18,356 nucleotides of DNA from Clostridiaceae bacterium (GTDB taxonomy: Bacteria; Bacillota; Clostridia; Oscillospirales; Acutalibacteraceae): the NCBI GenBank assembly GCA_016292575.1, contig JAEDIH010000022.1:1-18356 (forward strand). The letters run 5' to 3'. This document shows positions 1-5,583 of the stretch, piece by piece. The translations under genes were made by a program, and so were the position numbers. Every line of letters starts with the position of its first letter. The first letter of the stretch is position 1. The notes under the pieces were generated by a model. It had not been told where the DNA came from. It worked only from the letters and a program-made list of their open reading frames with translations, and did not search any database.

Positions 1-62
1 CTTTAAATTCTGTAAAGCTAATTCGACTTACACGTTAAAAATGTTAATAAAGAGAAAACCGC

Positions 63-91
63 TTGACAAATTCCAAGCGGCTGTGTATAAT
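63..91 (+). promoter_or_regulatory. Promoter of the candidate antitoxin RNA
   Basis: TTGACA (63-68), a 17-nt spacer and TATAAT (86-91) form a perfect sigma-A-type promoter. Transcription would start near 98. No ORF follows, and the transcript would meet a strong terminator within 90 nt, so it probably drives a small RNA. Confidence 0.85.
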
Positions 92-97
92 ATAGAT

Positions 98-187
98 GTA
101 AAAAGGCTCTGCAGTAAGCGGTTGCCCAATTAAGCTAAGTAAAAAAATAACCGCACTCAATTGGTAGTTGGGCGGTTATTTTTTTAT
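98..187 (+). ncRNA. Candidate antitoxin small RNA of a type I toxin-antitoxin pair
   Basis: A transcript of about 90 nt is predicted between a perfect sigma-A promoter and an intrinsic terminator. It has no start codon with a ribosome binding site. It converges on the minus-strand gene of a 23-residue hydrophobic peptide, so its 3' half (about 141-187) is fully complementary to the 3' end of the toxin mRNA. Fst/par and TxpA/RatA systems use a comparable arrangement. Its 5' part (AGGCTCTGC at 104-112 and GCGGTTGCCC at 118-127) repeats blocks found at the 5' end of the toxin mRNA. The promoter and terminator are seen directly; the antitoxin role is inferred from context. I cannot assign it to a named RNA family. 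Confidence 0.65.
141..185. terminator. Bidirectional terminator shared by toxin mRNA and antitoxin RNA
   Basis: A-rich/CCGC (141-154) pairs with GCGG/T-rich (172-185) to give a 14-bp stem. A run of Ts follows on either strand, so it can stop transcription from both convergent promoters. Confidence 0.85.
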
Positions 188-193
188 TTTGAT

Positions 194-265
194 TTATTTC
201 TTCGCTGATTCTATGTAAGCCACAGAGGCCACCAGAATCAGGAACAGCATCACCAAATATTCCAT
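194..265 (-). CDS. Candidate type I toxin: 23-residue single-span membrane peptide
   Basis: The ORF encodes a 23-residue peptide that begins MEYLVMLFLILVASVAYIES and ends in two lysines. It has one hydrophobic span (about residues 4-17) and a charged C-terminus, the usual form of type I toxins (Fst, TxpA, BsrG) that insert in the membrane. The start is fixed by a very strong GGAGGAGGTG ribosome binding site (272-281), 6 nt upstream. A near-consensus promoter (392-420) gives a 5' UTR of about 120 nt, long for such a short gene. The UTR can hide the ribosome binding site in a hairpin, and a small RNA converges on the gene from the other side. It is too short for standard gene callers. Family membership is inferred from size, topology and layout. 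A short membrane peptide of another function cannot be excluded. Confidence 0.7.
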   Translation of the reverse strand: MEYLVMLFLILVASVAYIESAKK

Positions 266-275
266 TGGCAACACC

Positions 276-301
276 TCCTCCAAAGCATTAGTCTCGGAGG
301 A
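276..301 (-). promoter_or_regulatory. Hairpin sequestering the toxin ribosome binding site
   Basis: In the toxin mRNA, UCCUCC (complement of 296-301) can pair with GGAGGA (complement of 276-281) in the ribosome binding site, with a 14-nt loop. A second CCCUCC (complement of 353-358) can pair with GGAGGG (complement of 328-333), and could also compete for the ribosome binding site. The leader therefore has alternative anti-SD pairings, typical of type I toxin mRNAs that are made in an inactive form. Confidence 0.55.
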
Positions 302-391
302 TGAAATATTAAATAAAAGATGTTTTACCCTCCGGAAAAAAGTTAACTTTAAGGAGGGCAACCGCCTACCGTTTAAGCAGAGCCTGTTTGA

Positions 392-420
392 ATTTTAGCA
401 TGTTCGACATTTTTTGTCAA
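392..420 (-). promoter_or_regulatory. Promoter of the toxin mRNA
   Basis: On the minus strand, TTGACA (420-415), a 17-nt spacer and TAAAAT (397-392) form a strong sigma-A-type promoter. The start would fall near 385, exactly at the beginning of the leader blocks shared with the antitoxin RNA. Confidence 0.8.
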
Positions 421-421
421 T

Positions 422-471
422 GAAAAAGAGGCTGCGCAAATCGGTAAAACGAAGAGCGGCAGCCCGTTTTT
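422..471. terminator. Bidirectional terminator-like hairpin
   Basis: GGCTGC (430-435) pairs with GCAGCC (459-464). On the plus strand GTTTTT follows the stem, and on the minus strand TCTTTTTC follows. It insulates the toxin-antitoxin locus from the prophage remnant. Confidence 0.5.
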
Positions 472-485
472 AAGTGCTTAGTCCG

Positions 486-521
486 CAAAAAAGAAAAACC
501 GCCGTCAGAATTTGACAGCGG
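486..521 (-). terminator. Intrinsic terminator, minus strand
   Basis: CCGCTGTCA pairs with TGACGGCGG, with one bulged mismatch, across 499-521. A T-rich tract follows on the minus strand (complement of 486-498). It lies downstream of the broken capsid reading frame and may be the end of a former transcript. Confidence 0.6.
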
Positions 522-537
522 AGAGTATAGCTATGCT

Positions 538-564
538 GAGGTCGGTGAAAAATCGACCTCTTTT
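538..564 (+). terminator. Terminator-like hairpin, plus strand
   Basis: GAGGTCG (538-544) and CGACCTC (554-560) form a perfect 7-bp stem followed by TTTT (561-564). No plus-strand gene upstream explains it. Confidence 0.5.
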
Positions 565-763
565 GTTGTACATTTTGTTTGTTTTTAAGCTGTTAAGCAA
601 TCATTTTTTCAAACAAAGAGTGCCCGAAACGGTTGGAATTGATTCTGTTACAGAGTTTTTCCACATTGTATACAAAACTTATGACAATCTGGCATTTTGC
701 AAAGAAAACTATGCAGACTGTTCGCAAGGACCAATTCAGCAGTCGCCGCCGCAGCAAATGCAC

Positions 764-1039
764 AGTTGCCTTGTTGAGTGTGGTTGCGCCCACCATAGCG
801 GCTTCGCCCTCGTTGGCGGTGATGTCAAAGGTGTGCTTTTCGACAAATTCCTTTGCCGCCTTTGCTCTGACGGTTGCGCCGGTGGTTGTCATGCCGAAGA
901 TGCCCTCAAGAATCTTCAGGAGCATTGCCTGCTTAACCTCAAACTTGTAATCGGCAATCTGAGCCGCAACATTGTCCATGAAGTCAACACCGGCGGTAAT
1001 GCTCTTGGAAAAACTCTTTTCTGTCCAGCTGTCCATTGA
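764..1039 (-). pseudogene. Phage major capsid protein, internal fragment (Gp13-like family)
   Basis: About 90 residues, from WTEKSFSKSITAGVDFMDNV to VGATTLNKAT, read like the middle of the Gp13-type phage coat proteins common in Clostridia prophages. The shared features, recalled from the family, are the W-T-E-K stretch, the G-V-D-F-M-D-N-V helix, the L-K-I-L-E-G-I-F stretch, K-H-T-F-D-I-T and G-A-T-T-L-N. Whole proteins have roughly 300-350 residues; here the N-terminal third and the C-terminal half are missing. The frame stays open to 593, but the residues after 764 no longer resemble a capsid. At the 5' side it runs straight into an integrase fragment on the other strand, so two different phage or element genes have been joined. 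It is certainly non-functional. The identification rests on remembered family motifs, not a search. Confidence 0.65.
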
Positions 1040-1052
1040 CGCTTTGACCGCA

Positions 1053-1172
1053 AAAGAACAGATGGGACACTCAGACATAAAAACCACTTTGTCAATCTAT
1101 ACGCACTTAGATCAGAAGTACAAAAATAAAAATATTTGTAAACTTGACGATTATTTATCCAAAATAGGATAA
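1053..1172 (+). pseudogene. Tyrosine recombinase/integrase, C-terminal fragment
   Basis: The last 39 codons of a phage or conjugative-element integrase are preserved. The stretch KEQMGHSDIKTTLSIYTHLD contains the conserved G-H box and the catalytic tyrosine of the I-Y-T-H motif, and the lysine-rich tail ending DDYLSKIG is typical of the family. A full enzyme has 350-400 residues, so the DNA-binding domains and the first catalytic arginine are gone. The upstream sequence in this frame is the antisense of the capsid fragment. The stop at 1170-1172 is followed 150 bp later by a tRNA 3' end, the usual spacing of int and its attachment site. Confidence 0.8.
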
Positions 1173-1185
1173 ACACCGAAAATTT

Positions 1186-1240
1186 TGACACACCTTCTGA
1201 CACACCTAATTGATATATTTTGATATATTTTGATATACTT
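1186..1240. repeat. Short phased direct repeats beside the att-like site
   Basis: TGACACACC occurs at 1186-1194 and 1198-1206, with a 12-bp period. TGATATATTT follows as three tandem 10-bp units (1211-1240, the third with one change). The 10-bp period would put bound protein on one DNA face. Their position between the integrase end and the tRNA fragment fits arm-type integrase or excisionase sites, which is an inference. Confidence 0.6.
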
Positions 1241-1271
1241 TGTTTACAATACGGATAAAACACAAAAAAGT

Positions 1272-1317
1272 AAAAAAGCCCGTCAGCCCTTTATTTATAA
1301 GGGTTTTCGGGCTTTTT
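1272..1317. terminator. Bidirectional intrinsic terminator
   Basis: An 11-bp outer stem (AAAAAAGCCCG with CGGGCTTTTTT) and an inner CCCTT/AAGGG stem, with T tracts on both strands. It lies directly downstream of the tRNA-Trp 3' end on the minus strand and probably served as the tRNA terminator. Confidence 0.8.
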
Positions 1318-1321
1318 TCTT

Positions 1322-1344
1322 TGGCAGGGGCAGAAGGACTTGAA
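1322..1344 (-). other. tRNA-Trp 3' end fragment, probable attachment-site core
   Basis: On the minus strand the 23 bases TTCAAGTCCTTC then TGCCCCTGCCA match a tRNA 3' end: T-loop TTCAAGT, T-stem strand CCTTC, acceptor strand TGCCCCT, discriminator G and CCA. The acceptor strand and G73 fit bacterial tRNA-Trp (5' end AGGGGCA). The bases upstream (beyond 1344) do not form the rest of a tRNA, so this is a duplicated 3' end, the classical core left by an integrase that targets a tRNA gene. The integrase fragment at 1053-1172 and the flanking repeats support this. Confidence 0.7.
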
Positions 1345-1507
1345 AAAAGTGCCCATAGTTTTACGGGGTATTTTGGGGTGCTTTTGCCCGTTTTTGGGGG
1401 TAAAATAGGCGGTTTTCGGTACCTTAAAGCGGTGCGAAACACCGGTTTTCTGCGTTTTTGTTAGAAGTTTGTTAGAAAAGGGCGGAAAATGAATAGGTTG
1501 AAAGCAG
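1345..1507. repeat. Intergenic segment with two phased TTTGTTAGAA repeats
   Basis: No gene is supported here. TTTGTTAGAA occurs at 1457-1466 and 1468-1477, with an 11-bp period. Together with the repeats at 1186-1240 it flanks the tRNA-derived core on both sides, as arm sites flank the core in an attP. Confidence 0.5.
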
Positions 1508-1539
1508 AAAAGAGAGAGCTTAAATGGGCTGTCTCTTTT
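1508..1539. terminator. Terminator downstream of the 96-residue gene
   Basis: AGAGA-G-AGC (1511-1519) pairs with GCT-G-TCTCT (1528-1536), with one G-G mismatch. Ts follow on both strands. It lies 20 bp past the stop of the minus-strand gene that ends at 1561. Confidence 0.5.
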
Positions 1540-1560
1540 GCATGTTCAAATACTAAATGT

Positions 1561-1851
1561 TTACCGAAACTGTCTTCTTATCATATCAATCTCACTGATT
1601 TTTCTGTACCATGCCTCTTTAAAATTATCAGCGTTTTTCAGAATATTCGTTATGTCTCTCTCACTTTCAATAAGAGCACCGTACTGCGAGTTTGAGCTTG
1701 TGGCAAGATATTGAACCTCCGGATAGTCCGAGTTGGTTATGATGATCTTTCGCTTTGTTCCGATAGAGTTCGTATCAACATTAACTTCGGCAAAAAATCC
1801 GTCTCCAAGGTCAATCATTCTGGTTTCTGATTTCGATAATAAAAACAACAT
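1561..1851 (-). CDS. Hypothetical protein, 96 residues
   Basis: A small soluble protein with no signal peptide and no family that I recognise. It is mixed hydrophobic and charged, with a likely beta-rich first half (residues 10-50, including FFAEVNVDTNSIGTKRKIII) and a helical, charged C-terminus (residues 63-96). The ATG at 1851 is preceded by GGAGG with a 7-nt spacing, and a terminator lies just past the stop, so the reading frame is probably a real monocistronic gene. The upstream region contains ATCTTTCATACT (complement of 1882-1893), also present upstream of tnpV. Confidence 0.6.
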   Translation of the reverse strand: MLFLLSKSETRMIDLGDGFFAEVNVDTNSIGTKRKIIITNSDYPEVQYLATSSNSQYGALIESERDITNILKNADNFKEAWYRKISEIDMIRRQFR

Positions 1852-2058
1852 TGTTTATCCTCCATACTTGGTTTTACTATCAGTATGAAAGATAGGTATG
1901 GCATTCAACCACAAAATAACCAATGATAATATTTTGCTGACAACAATAGCTTTTTACCCCGTCCGAGCTATTTTTCCGATTGTCTTCTTCATACGTCTTT
2001 CATAATAACTATATAAAATATTACACGCTTGGAGACAGGCAAAAGGAGTTACAATATT

Positions 2059-2337
2059 ATGTTTTTAGCATATCAGACGTCATCGGCAATTTTTAACCTT
2101 CAAAATGGATTCAGCGCTCTGCTGCAAATCCAACAAGAACCACTCGAAGAGAGTTGCACATATGAACTGTTCATAATCGAAGAATACGATATTGATACTC
2201 GTGTTAAAATTCTTGAAGGGCATTGCTGCGATCCGCATGACAGTTGCCTTAAAGAAACAGTCTGCGCAGCACTCCAGAACGAAAAAAGGTATATCCGGAT
2301 TTTTAATGAGTATCATAAAAACAAAACGACTGCCTGA
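2059..2337 (+). CDS. Hypothetical protein, 92 residues
   Basis: I chose the ATG at 2059 because AAAGGAG (2042-2048) lies 10 nt upstream; an in-frame TTG at 2029 has no such site. The product (starts MFLAYQTSSAIFNLQNGFSA) has a central acidic, probably beta-forming stretch and two cysteine pairs, C-C-D-P-H-D-S-C and V-C, that might bind metal or form a disulphide. The C-terminus is basic. I know no family for it. It sits alone between mobile-element remnants and the capsule genes, on the opposite strand from both neighbours. Confidence 0.55.
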   Translation: MFLAYQTSSAIFNLQNGFSALLQIQQEPLEESCTYELFIIEEYDIDTRVKILEGHCCDPHDSCLKETVCAALQNEKRYIRIFNEYHKNKTTA

Positions 2338-2342
2338 CAATA

Positions 2343-2452
2343 ACAGATTTCAGTTTTTCAGATTCAAATCTGTCATACTAATGTTGCGGAGAACTCCGCC
2401 GTCATAATCATCTTGTTTCGAGCCTGATGTGTGTATCTGCATATCAGGCTCG
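2343..2452. repeat. Cluster of three perfect hairpins
   Basis: ACAGATTT/AAATCTGT (2343-2350/2366-2373), GCGGAG-AA-CTCCGC (2386-2399) and the 10-bp arms CGAGCCTGAT/ATCAGGCTCG (2419-2428/2443-2452, loop 14) lie within 110 bp. None is followed by a convincing T tract. The first starts 5 bp past the stop of the 92-residue gene and may contribute to ending its transcript. Confidence 0.5.
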
Positions 2453-2576
2453 ATTCATTATACTTTTCGGATTCTTCCATTGCTTCCAGATATACATTCG
2501 TATTCTTCTTCGCAACCACTCGTTCCATTGCTTCATAAGTATTTCCATTTCCGCTACCTTGTAATAATTCGACCAT
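2373..2576 (-). CDS. Doubtful small ORF, 67 residues
   Basis: The first 40 residues (MVELLQGSGNGNTYEAMERV...) look protein-like, with acidic helix-forming composition. The rest covers the hairpin cluster at 2386-2452 and looks random. GAGG abuts the ATG, leaving no normal spacing. It may be a decayed gene fragment. Apart from this ORF, 2338-2649 holds nothing else I can support. Confidence 0.2.
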   Translation of the reverse strand: MVELLQGSGNGNTYEAMERVVAKKNTNVYLEAMEESEKYNESSLICRYTHQARNKMIMTAEFSATLV

Positions 2577-2649
2577 CCTCGCATGAATAACTTTATGCTG
2601 TTTAACACGGTATCAAGCTTTTTGGAAATTTGTTAAAAGGATTCGGAAT

Positions 2650-3834
2650 TCAATTCTTTCTCCATACCATTTTGTCAACAATACCGGTATAAGACTGAAT
2701 AATCTTGACAACCTTTGTCGATACGTTTTCATCGGTATAATACGGTACAGGCATACCGTAGTCACCTTCGTTGTTTAAATCAACGGCAGTCGTGACCGCC
2801 TGAAGAAGTCCTTTTTCGTCAATTCCGGAAATTATGAAGCAAGCCTTGTCCAAAGCCTCCGGTCGTTCCGTCGAGGTACGGATACAGACCGCCGGAAACG
2901 GATGGCCGACCGAAATGAAAAAGCTGCTTTCTTCCGGCAGGGTTCCGCTGTCGGAGACCACGGCAAAAGCATTCATCTGCAATTTGTTGTAATCATGAAA
3001 GCCCATCGGCTCATGCCGGATAACACGCCTGTCAAGCGGAAAGCCGCTTTCCTCCAGGCGTTTTTTTGACCGGGGATGACAGGAATACAAAATCGGCATA
3101 TCATACCTTTCGGCAAGCTTGTTAACCGCCGAAAAAAGACTGACAAAGTTCTTTTCCGTATCAATATTTTCTTCCCGGTGAGCGGAAAGCAGAATATACT
3201 TCTTCGGCTCTAAATTCAATTTGTTCAGAATATCGCTGTTTTCAATTTCCATGAGATTCTCATGCAGTACCTCCGCCATCGGAGAGCCTGTCACATAGGT
3301 GCGCTCCTTCGGCAGACCGCACTCGGCTAAATACCGTCTTGCGTGCTCGGAATACGCCATGTTCACATCGGAAATAATGTCCACAATCCGGCGGTTCGTC
3401 TCCTCCGGCAGACACTCGTCCTTACAGCGGTTTCCGGCCTCCATGTGAAAAATCGGAATATGCAGACGCTTAGCAGAGATTGCCGAAAGACACGAATTGG
3501 TATCTCCGAGAATCAGCAAAGCATCGGGCTTGATCTGAGCCATCAGCTTATACGAGCAGTTGATAATATTGCCGACTGTTGCCCCAAGATCATCGCCGAC
3601 AGCGTCCATGTAGACCTCCGGGTCCGAAAGCTTCAGGTCTTTGAAAAAAACGCCGTTCAGGTTATAGTCATAATTCTGCCCGGTATGGGCTAAAATGCAG
3701 TCAAAATGCTTGCGACATTTATTGATAACAGCCGCCAGCCGGATAATCTCCGGACGGGTGCCGACAATAATCAGCAATTTCAGTCTGCCGTTATTTTGAA
3801 ACGAAACGTCACTGTAATCCACTTTCATTCCCAT
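2650..3834 (-). CDS. capG: UDP-N-acetylglucosamine 2-epimerase family, CapG/Cap5G/FnlC type
   Basis: A 394-residue non-hydrolysing UDP-sugar 2-epimerase with a GT-B fold. Visible family motifs in order: GTRPEIIR (27-34), HTGQNYD, GDTNS, HMEAGNRCKDECLPEETNRR, AHREENID, HPRSKKRLEE and SDSGTLPEESSFF, the last forming the nucleotide site. The long H-M-E-A-G-N-R form and the capF neighbour point to the CapG branch, which converts UDP-N-acetyl-6-deoxy-L-talosamine to UDP-L-FucNAc for capsule or O-antigen, rather than WecB. The start at 3834 has GGAGG 7 nt upstream; an internal Met3 is an alternative. It follows capF' with a 32-nt gap and appears full length (family about 375). Its substrate supply is broken because capF is truncated and no capE is seen, so it may be a relic or may serve a related 2-epimerisation. 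Confidence 0.85.
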   Translation of the reverse strand: MGMKVDYSDVSFQNNGRLKLLIIVGTRPEIIRLAAVINKCRKHFDCILAHTGQNYDYNLNGVFFKDLKLSDPEVYMDAVGDDLGATVGNIINCSYKLMAQIKPDALLILGDTNSCLSAISAKRLHIPIFHMEAGNRCKDECLPEETNRRIVDIISDVNMAYSEHARRYLAECGLPKERTYVTGSPMAEVLHENLMEIENSDILNKLNLEPKKYILLSAHREENIDTEKNFVSLFSAVNKLAERYDMPILYSCHPRSKKRLEESGFPLDRRVIRHEPMGFHDYNKLQMNAFAVVSDSGTLPEESSFFISVGHPFPAVCIRTSTERPEALDKACFIISGIDEKGLLQAVTTAVDLNNEGDYGMPVPYYTDENVSTKVVKIIQSYTGIVDKMVWRKN

Positions 3835-3866
3835 ATTGATTCCTCCGATTCAGGCAAAACAAAACT

Positions 3867-4880
3867 TTACACTTCTTCAAAAAACGTATCGGAACGGCCG
3901 GGGTCGAACGGTTCATTTGCCCACATAACCGTTACCAGCGGTTCAGTATCACTCAGATTGATAATGTTATGCGTATAGCCGGGAAGCATGTGTACCGCTT
4001 CAATTCTTTCTCCGCTGACCTCAAAATTCAGCACTTCATCGGAACCGATTTTTCTCTCCTGAATAAGCCCGTGACCCGATACAACGATGAAAAACTCCCA
4101 CTTACTGTGATGCCAGTGCTGTCCCTTTGTGATACCGGGGTTTGAAATATTGACGCTGAACTGCCCGCAGTTCTGGGTTTTGAGAAGCTCAGTAAAAGAG
4201 CCTCTTGCGTCCACGTTCATCTTTAAGGGGAAAGCAATTTTTTCTTTCGGCAAATAGGAAAGATAGGTTGAATAAAGCTTTTTGGCGAAGCTGTTTTCCG
4301 GGATATTCGGTACAACAAGGGTTTGCGGCTGGTCTTTAAAAGACGTAAGCAAATCTGCAATCTCACCAAGCGAAACATGATGGGTCGTCGGGACTGCGCA
4401 GAATTTCCCCTCATTACAAAAAATCGGGTTCAATCCCTCATACTCGCAGTGATGCTCCCTACCCTCCAGAGCGTCAAGCATCTCACAAACCAAATCGTCA
4501 ATATACAAAAGCTCAAGCTCTGTTGAGCGGTCATTGACGGTAATCGGCAGATCGTTTGCAATATTATGGCAAAAGGTGGCAACCGCACTGTTGTAATTCG
4601 GGCGGCACCATTTGCCGAACAGATTCGGGAAACGGTAAACGAGGACTTTTGCCCCGGTTTCAGCGGCATAATCAAAAAAGAGATTTTCGCCGGCAAGCTT
4701 GGATTTTCCGTAATCACTTTCGCCGTATCGTCCGATGAGCGTTGCCTGCACGGAGGACGACAGCATTACGGGACAGACGTTATGATGCTTTTTCAAGGTG
4801 TCAAGAAGAACAGCGGAAAACCCGTAATTTCCGCTCATAAATTCGCTTTGTTCCTTTGGGCGGTTCACGCCGGCAACTGT
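3867..4880 (-). pseudogene. capF: capF, N-terminally truncated bifunctional epimerase/reductase
   Basis: The sequence from A-G-V-N-R-P-K to the stop matches CapF, the enzyme that epimerises C-3 (cupin domain) and reduces C-4 (SDR domain, NADPH) on the way to UDP-L-FucNAc. Preserved are L-S-S-S and the Y-x-x-x-K pair in SDYGKSKLAGE, the YRFPNLFGKW stretch, and the whole C-terminal cupin with its probable zinc site (GQHWHHSKWEFF and GYTHNI). Missing are about 65 N-terminal residues, including the GxxGxxG nucleotide-binding loop, so reductase activity must be lost. The frame stays open up to an ATG at 4961, but those residues (starting MPKTPDSGSAAKRLRQVD) do not resemble CapF. The break lies near 4880. 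Whether a short cupin-only epimerase is still translated cannot be decided. Confidence 0.8.
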
Positions 4881-5287
4881 ATTACTTGCTGGAAGGAGAA
4901 ATCCTGTGTCAACTTGGCGCAGCCGTTTTGCCGCTGAGCCGGAATCGGGCGTTTTCGGCACATCTTTTCCATTCCCCTTAATATATGGTCCGGTTTTTGA
5001 AAATCACCGATTTTGGCGGGACAGCCTGTTTTCGATTTGCGGGACAAACCGAATACATTACAGGGGCATGTTATAAAAACCTGTTACTTTTGTCACCATG
5101 ACGGCGGTAACAAAAGTAACAGAAATATTCACTATACTCCCGACGAATGCAATCGTAGCTGTTTTTGCGAACCTCTCTTTTTCATAGTTTTTTCAAGCCA
5201 CCTGTTTTTTGGTTTTTTTCATCGGATCTATATCCGTGTTTTTGTACCGAAATCGAATGGAAATATGTTTTGTAAGGGAATTGACCG
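4881..5287. other. Decayed or inserted DNA upstream of the capF break
   Basis: No convincing gene. A minus-strand frame starting MCRKRPIPAQRQNGCAKLTQ at about 4965, with a GGGG-rich site upstream, has a protein-like look but runs out after about 30 residues. I do not recognise it. The segment is probably the end of an insertion or deletion junction that removed the 5' end of capF and the genes upstream of it. Confidence 0.35.
5081..5122. repeat. Long perfect hairpin, 13-bp arms
   Basis: CTGTTACTTTTGT (5081-5093) and ACAAAAGTAACAG (5110-5122) are perfect inverted arms. After one mismatch the stem continues with ACC/GGT. No T tract follows, so this is not a terminator. It resembles a dispersed palindromic element or a structured site in mobile DNA. 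Confidence 0.6.
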
Positions 5288-5485
5288 TCAGATGAAATCC
5301 ATTCGATAACGGTACATATTGGCGACTTCCTGCTCCGGTTCCGTTCCCACAGGCACTCCACATATCTCTATGGGTGCTGTATGGTCCCGCAGCCGTTTCA
5401 GGCTGTGAGCGCTCGCTTCCGTCTTACGGAAGGTCTTTGCGGTATTTTTACGGTAGCCGTGCAGGGATTCAATTGTAAAATGGAT
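5288..5485 (-). pseudogene. Orphan C-terminal protein fragment
   Basis: A 65-codon open frame ends at TGA (5290-5288) and is bounded upstream by an in-frame TAA (5488-5486), with no start codon and no ribosome binding site. The residue pattern is coherent (SLHGYRKNTAKTFRKTEASA, then a P-I-E-I-C-G-V-P-V-G stretch and EPEQEVANMYRYRMDFI), so it is probably the tail of a once larger protein. I do not recognise the family. It begins 10 bp after the terminator of the candidate RNA at 5495-5747, so readthrough from that RNA would be the only transcription. Confidence 0.35.
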
Positions 5486-5494
5486 TTAAACGAC

Positions 5495-5583
5495 AAAAAA
5501 GCCGTCACATAGACAACACTTAACAAGACGGGAGAACCTTCCATTCTCTCGCATGGCTCGTGCTGAACCTATGTAACGGCTTT
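5495..5583 (-). terminator. Terminator arm of the candidate RNA
   Basis: A 15-bp stem, all Watson-Crick except one G-U, joins the complement of 5569-5583 to that of 5498-5512. TTTTTTG follows on the minus strand (complement of 5494-5500). The long enclosed loop carries its own hairpin, so this is also a structural domain of the RNA. Confidence 0.65.

Larger units (their letters stand above)
104..385. repeat. Inverted repeat: shared 5' leader blocks of toxin and antitoxin RNAs
   Basis: AGGCTCTGC and GCGGTTGCCC occur at 104-112 and 118-127 on the plus strand, and again on the minus strand at 385-377 and 365-356. They are separated by 5 nt in the first copy and 11 nt in the second. Because the two genes converge, both RNAs carry the same 19 conserved bases near their 5' ends. 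Confidence 0.8.

Noticed and set aside
512..1039. 175-residue and 105-residue plus-strand ORFs
   Set aside because: They start at weak codons without a ribosome binding site and are antisense to the capsid fragment.
1322..1344. Complete tRNA-Trp gene
   Set aside because: Only the T-loop, the 3' T-stem strand, the acceptor strand and CCA are present. The bases upstream on the minus strand give no anticodon or D arm.
1206..1464. Small ORFs on both strands across the att-like region
   Set aside because: They run through a bidirectional terminator and the tRNA fragment and lack ribosome binding sites.
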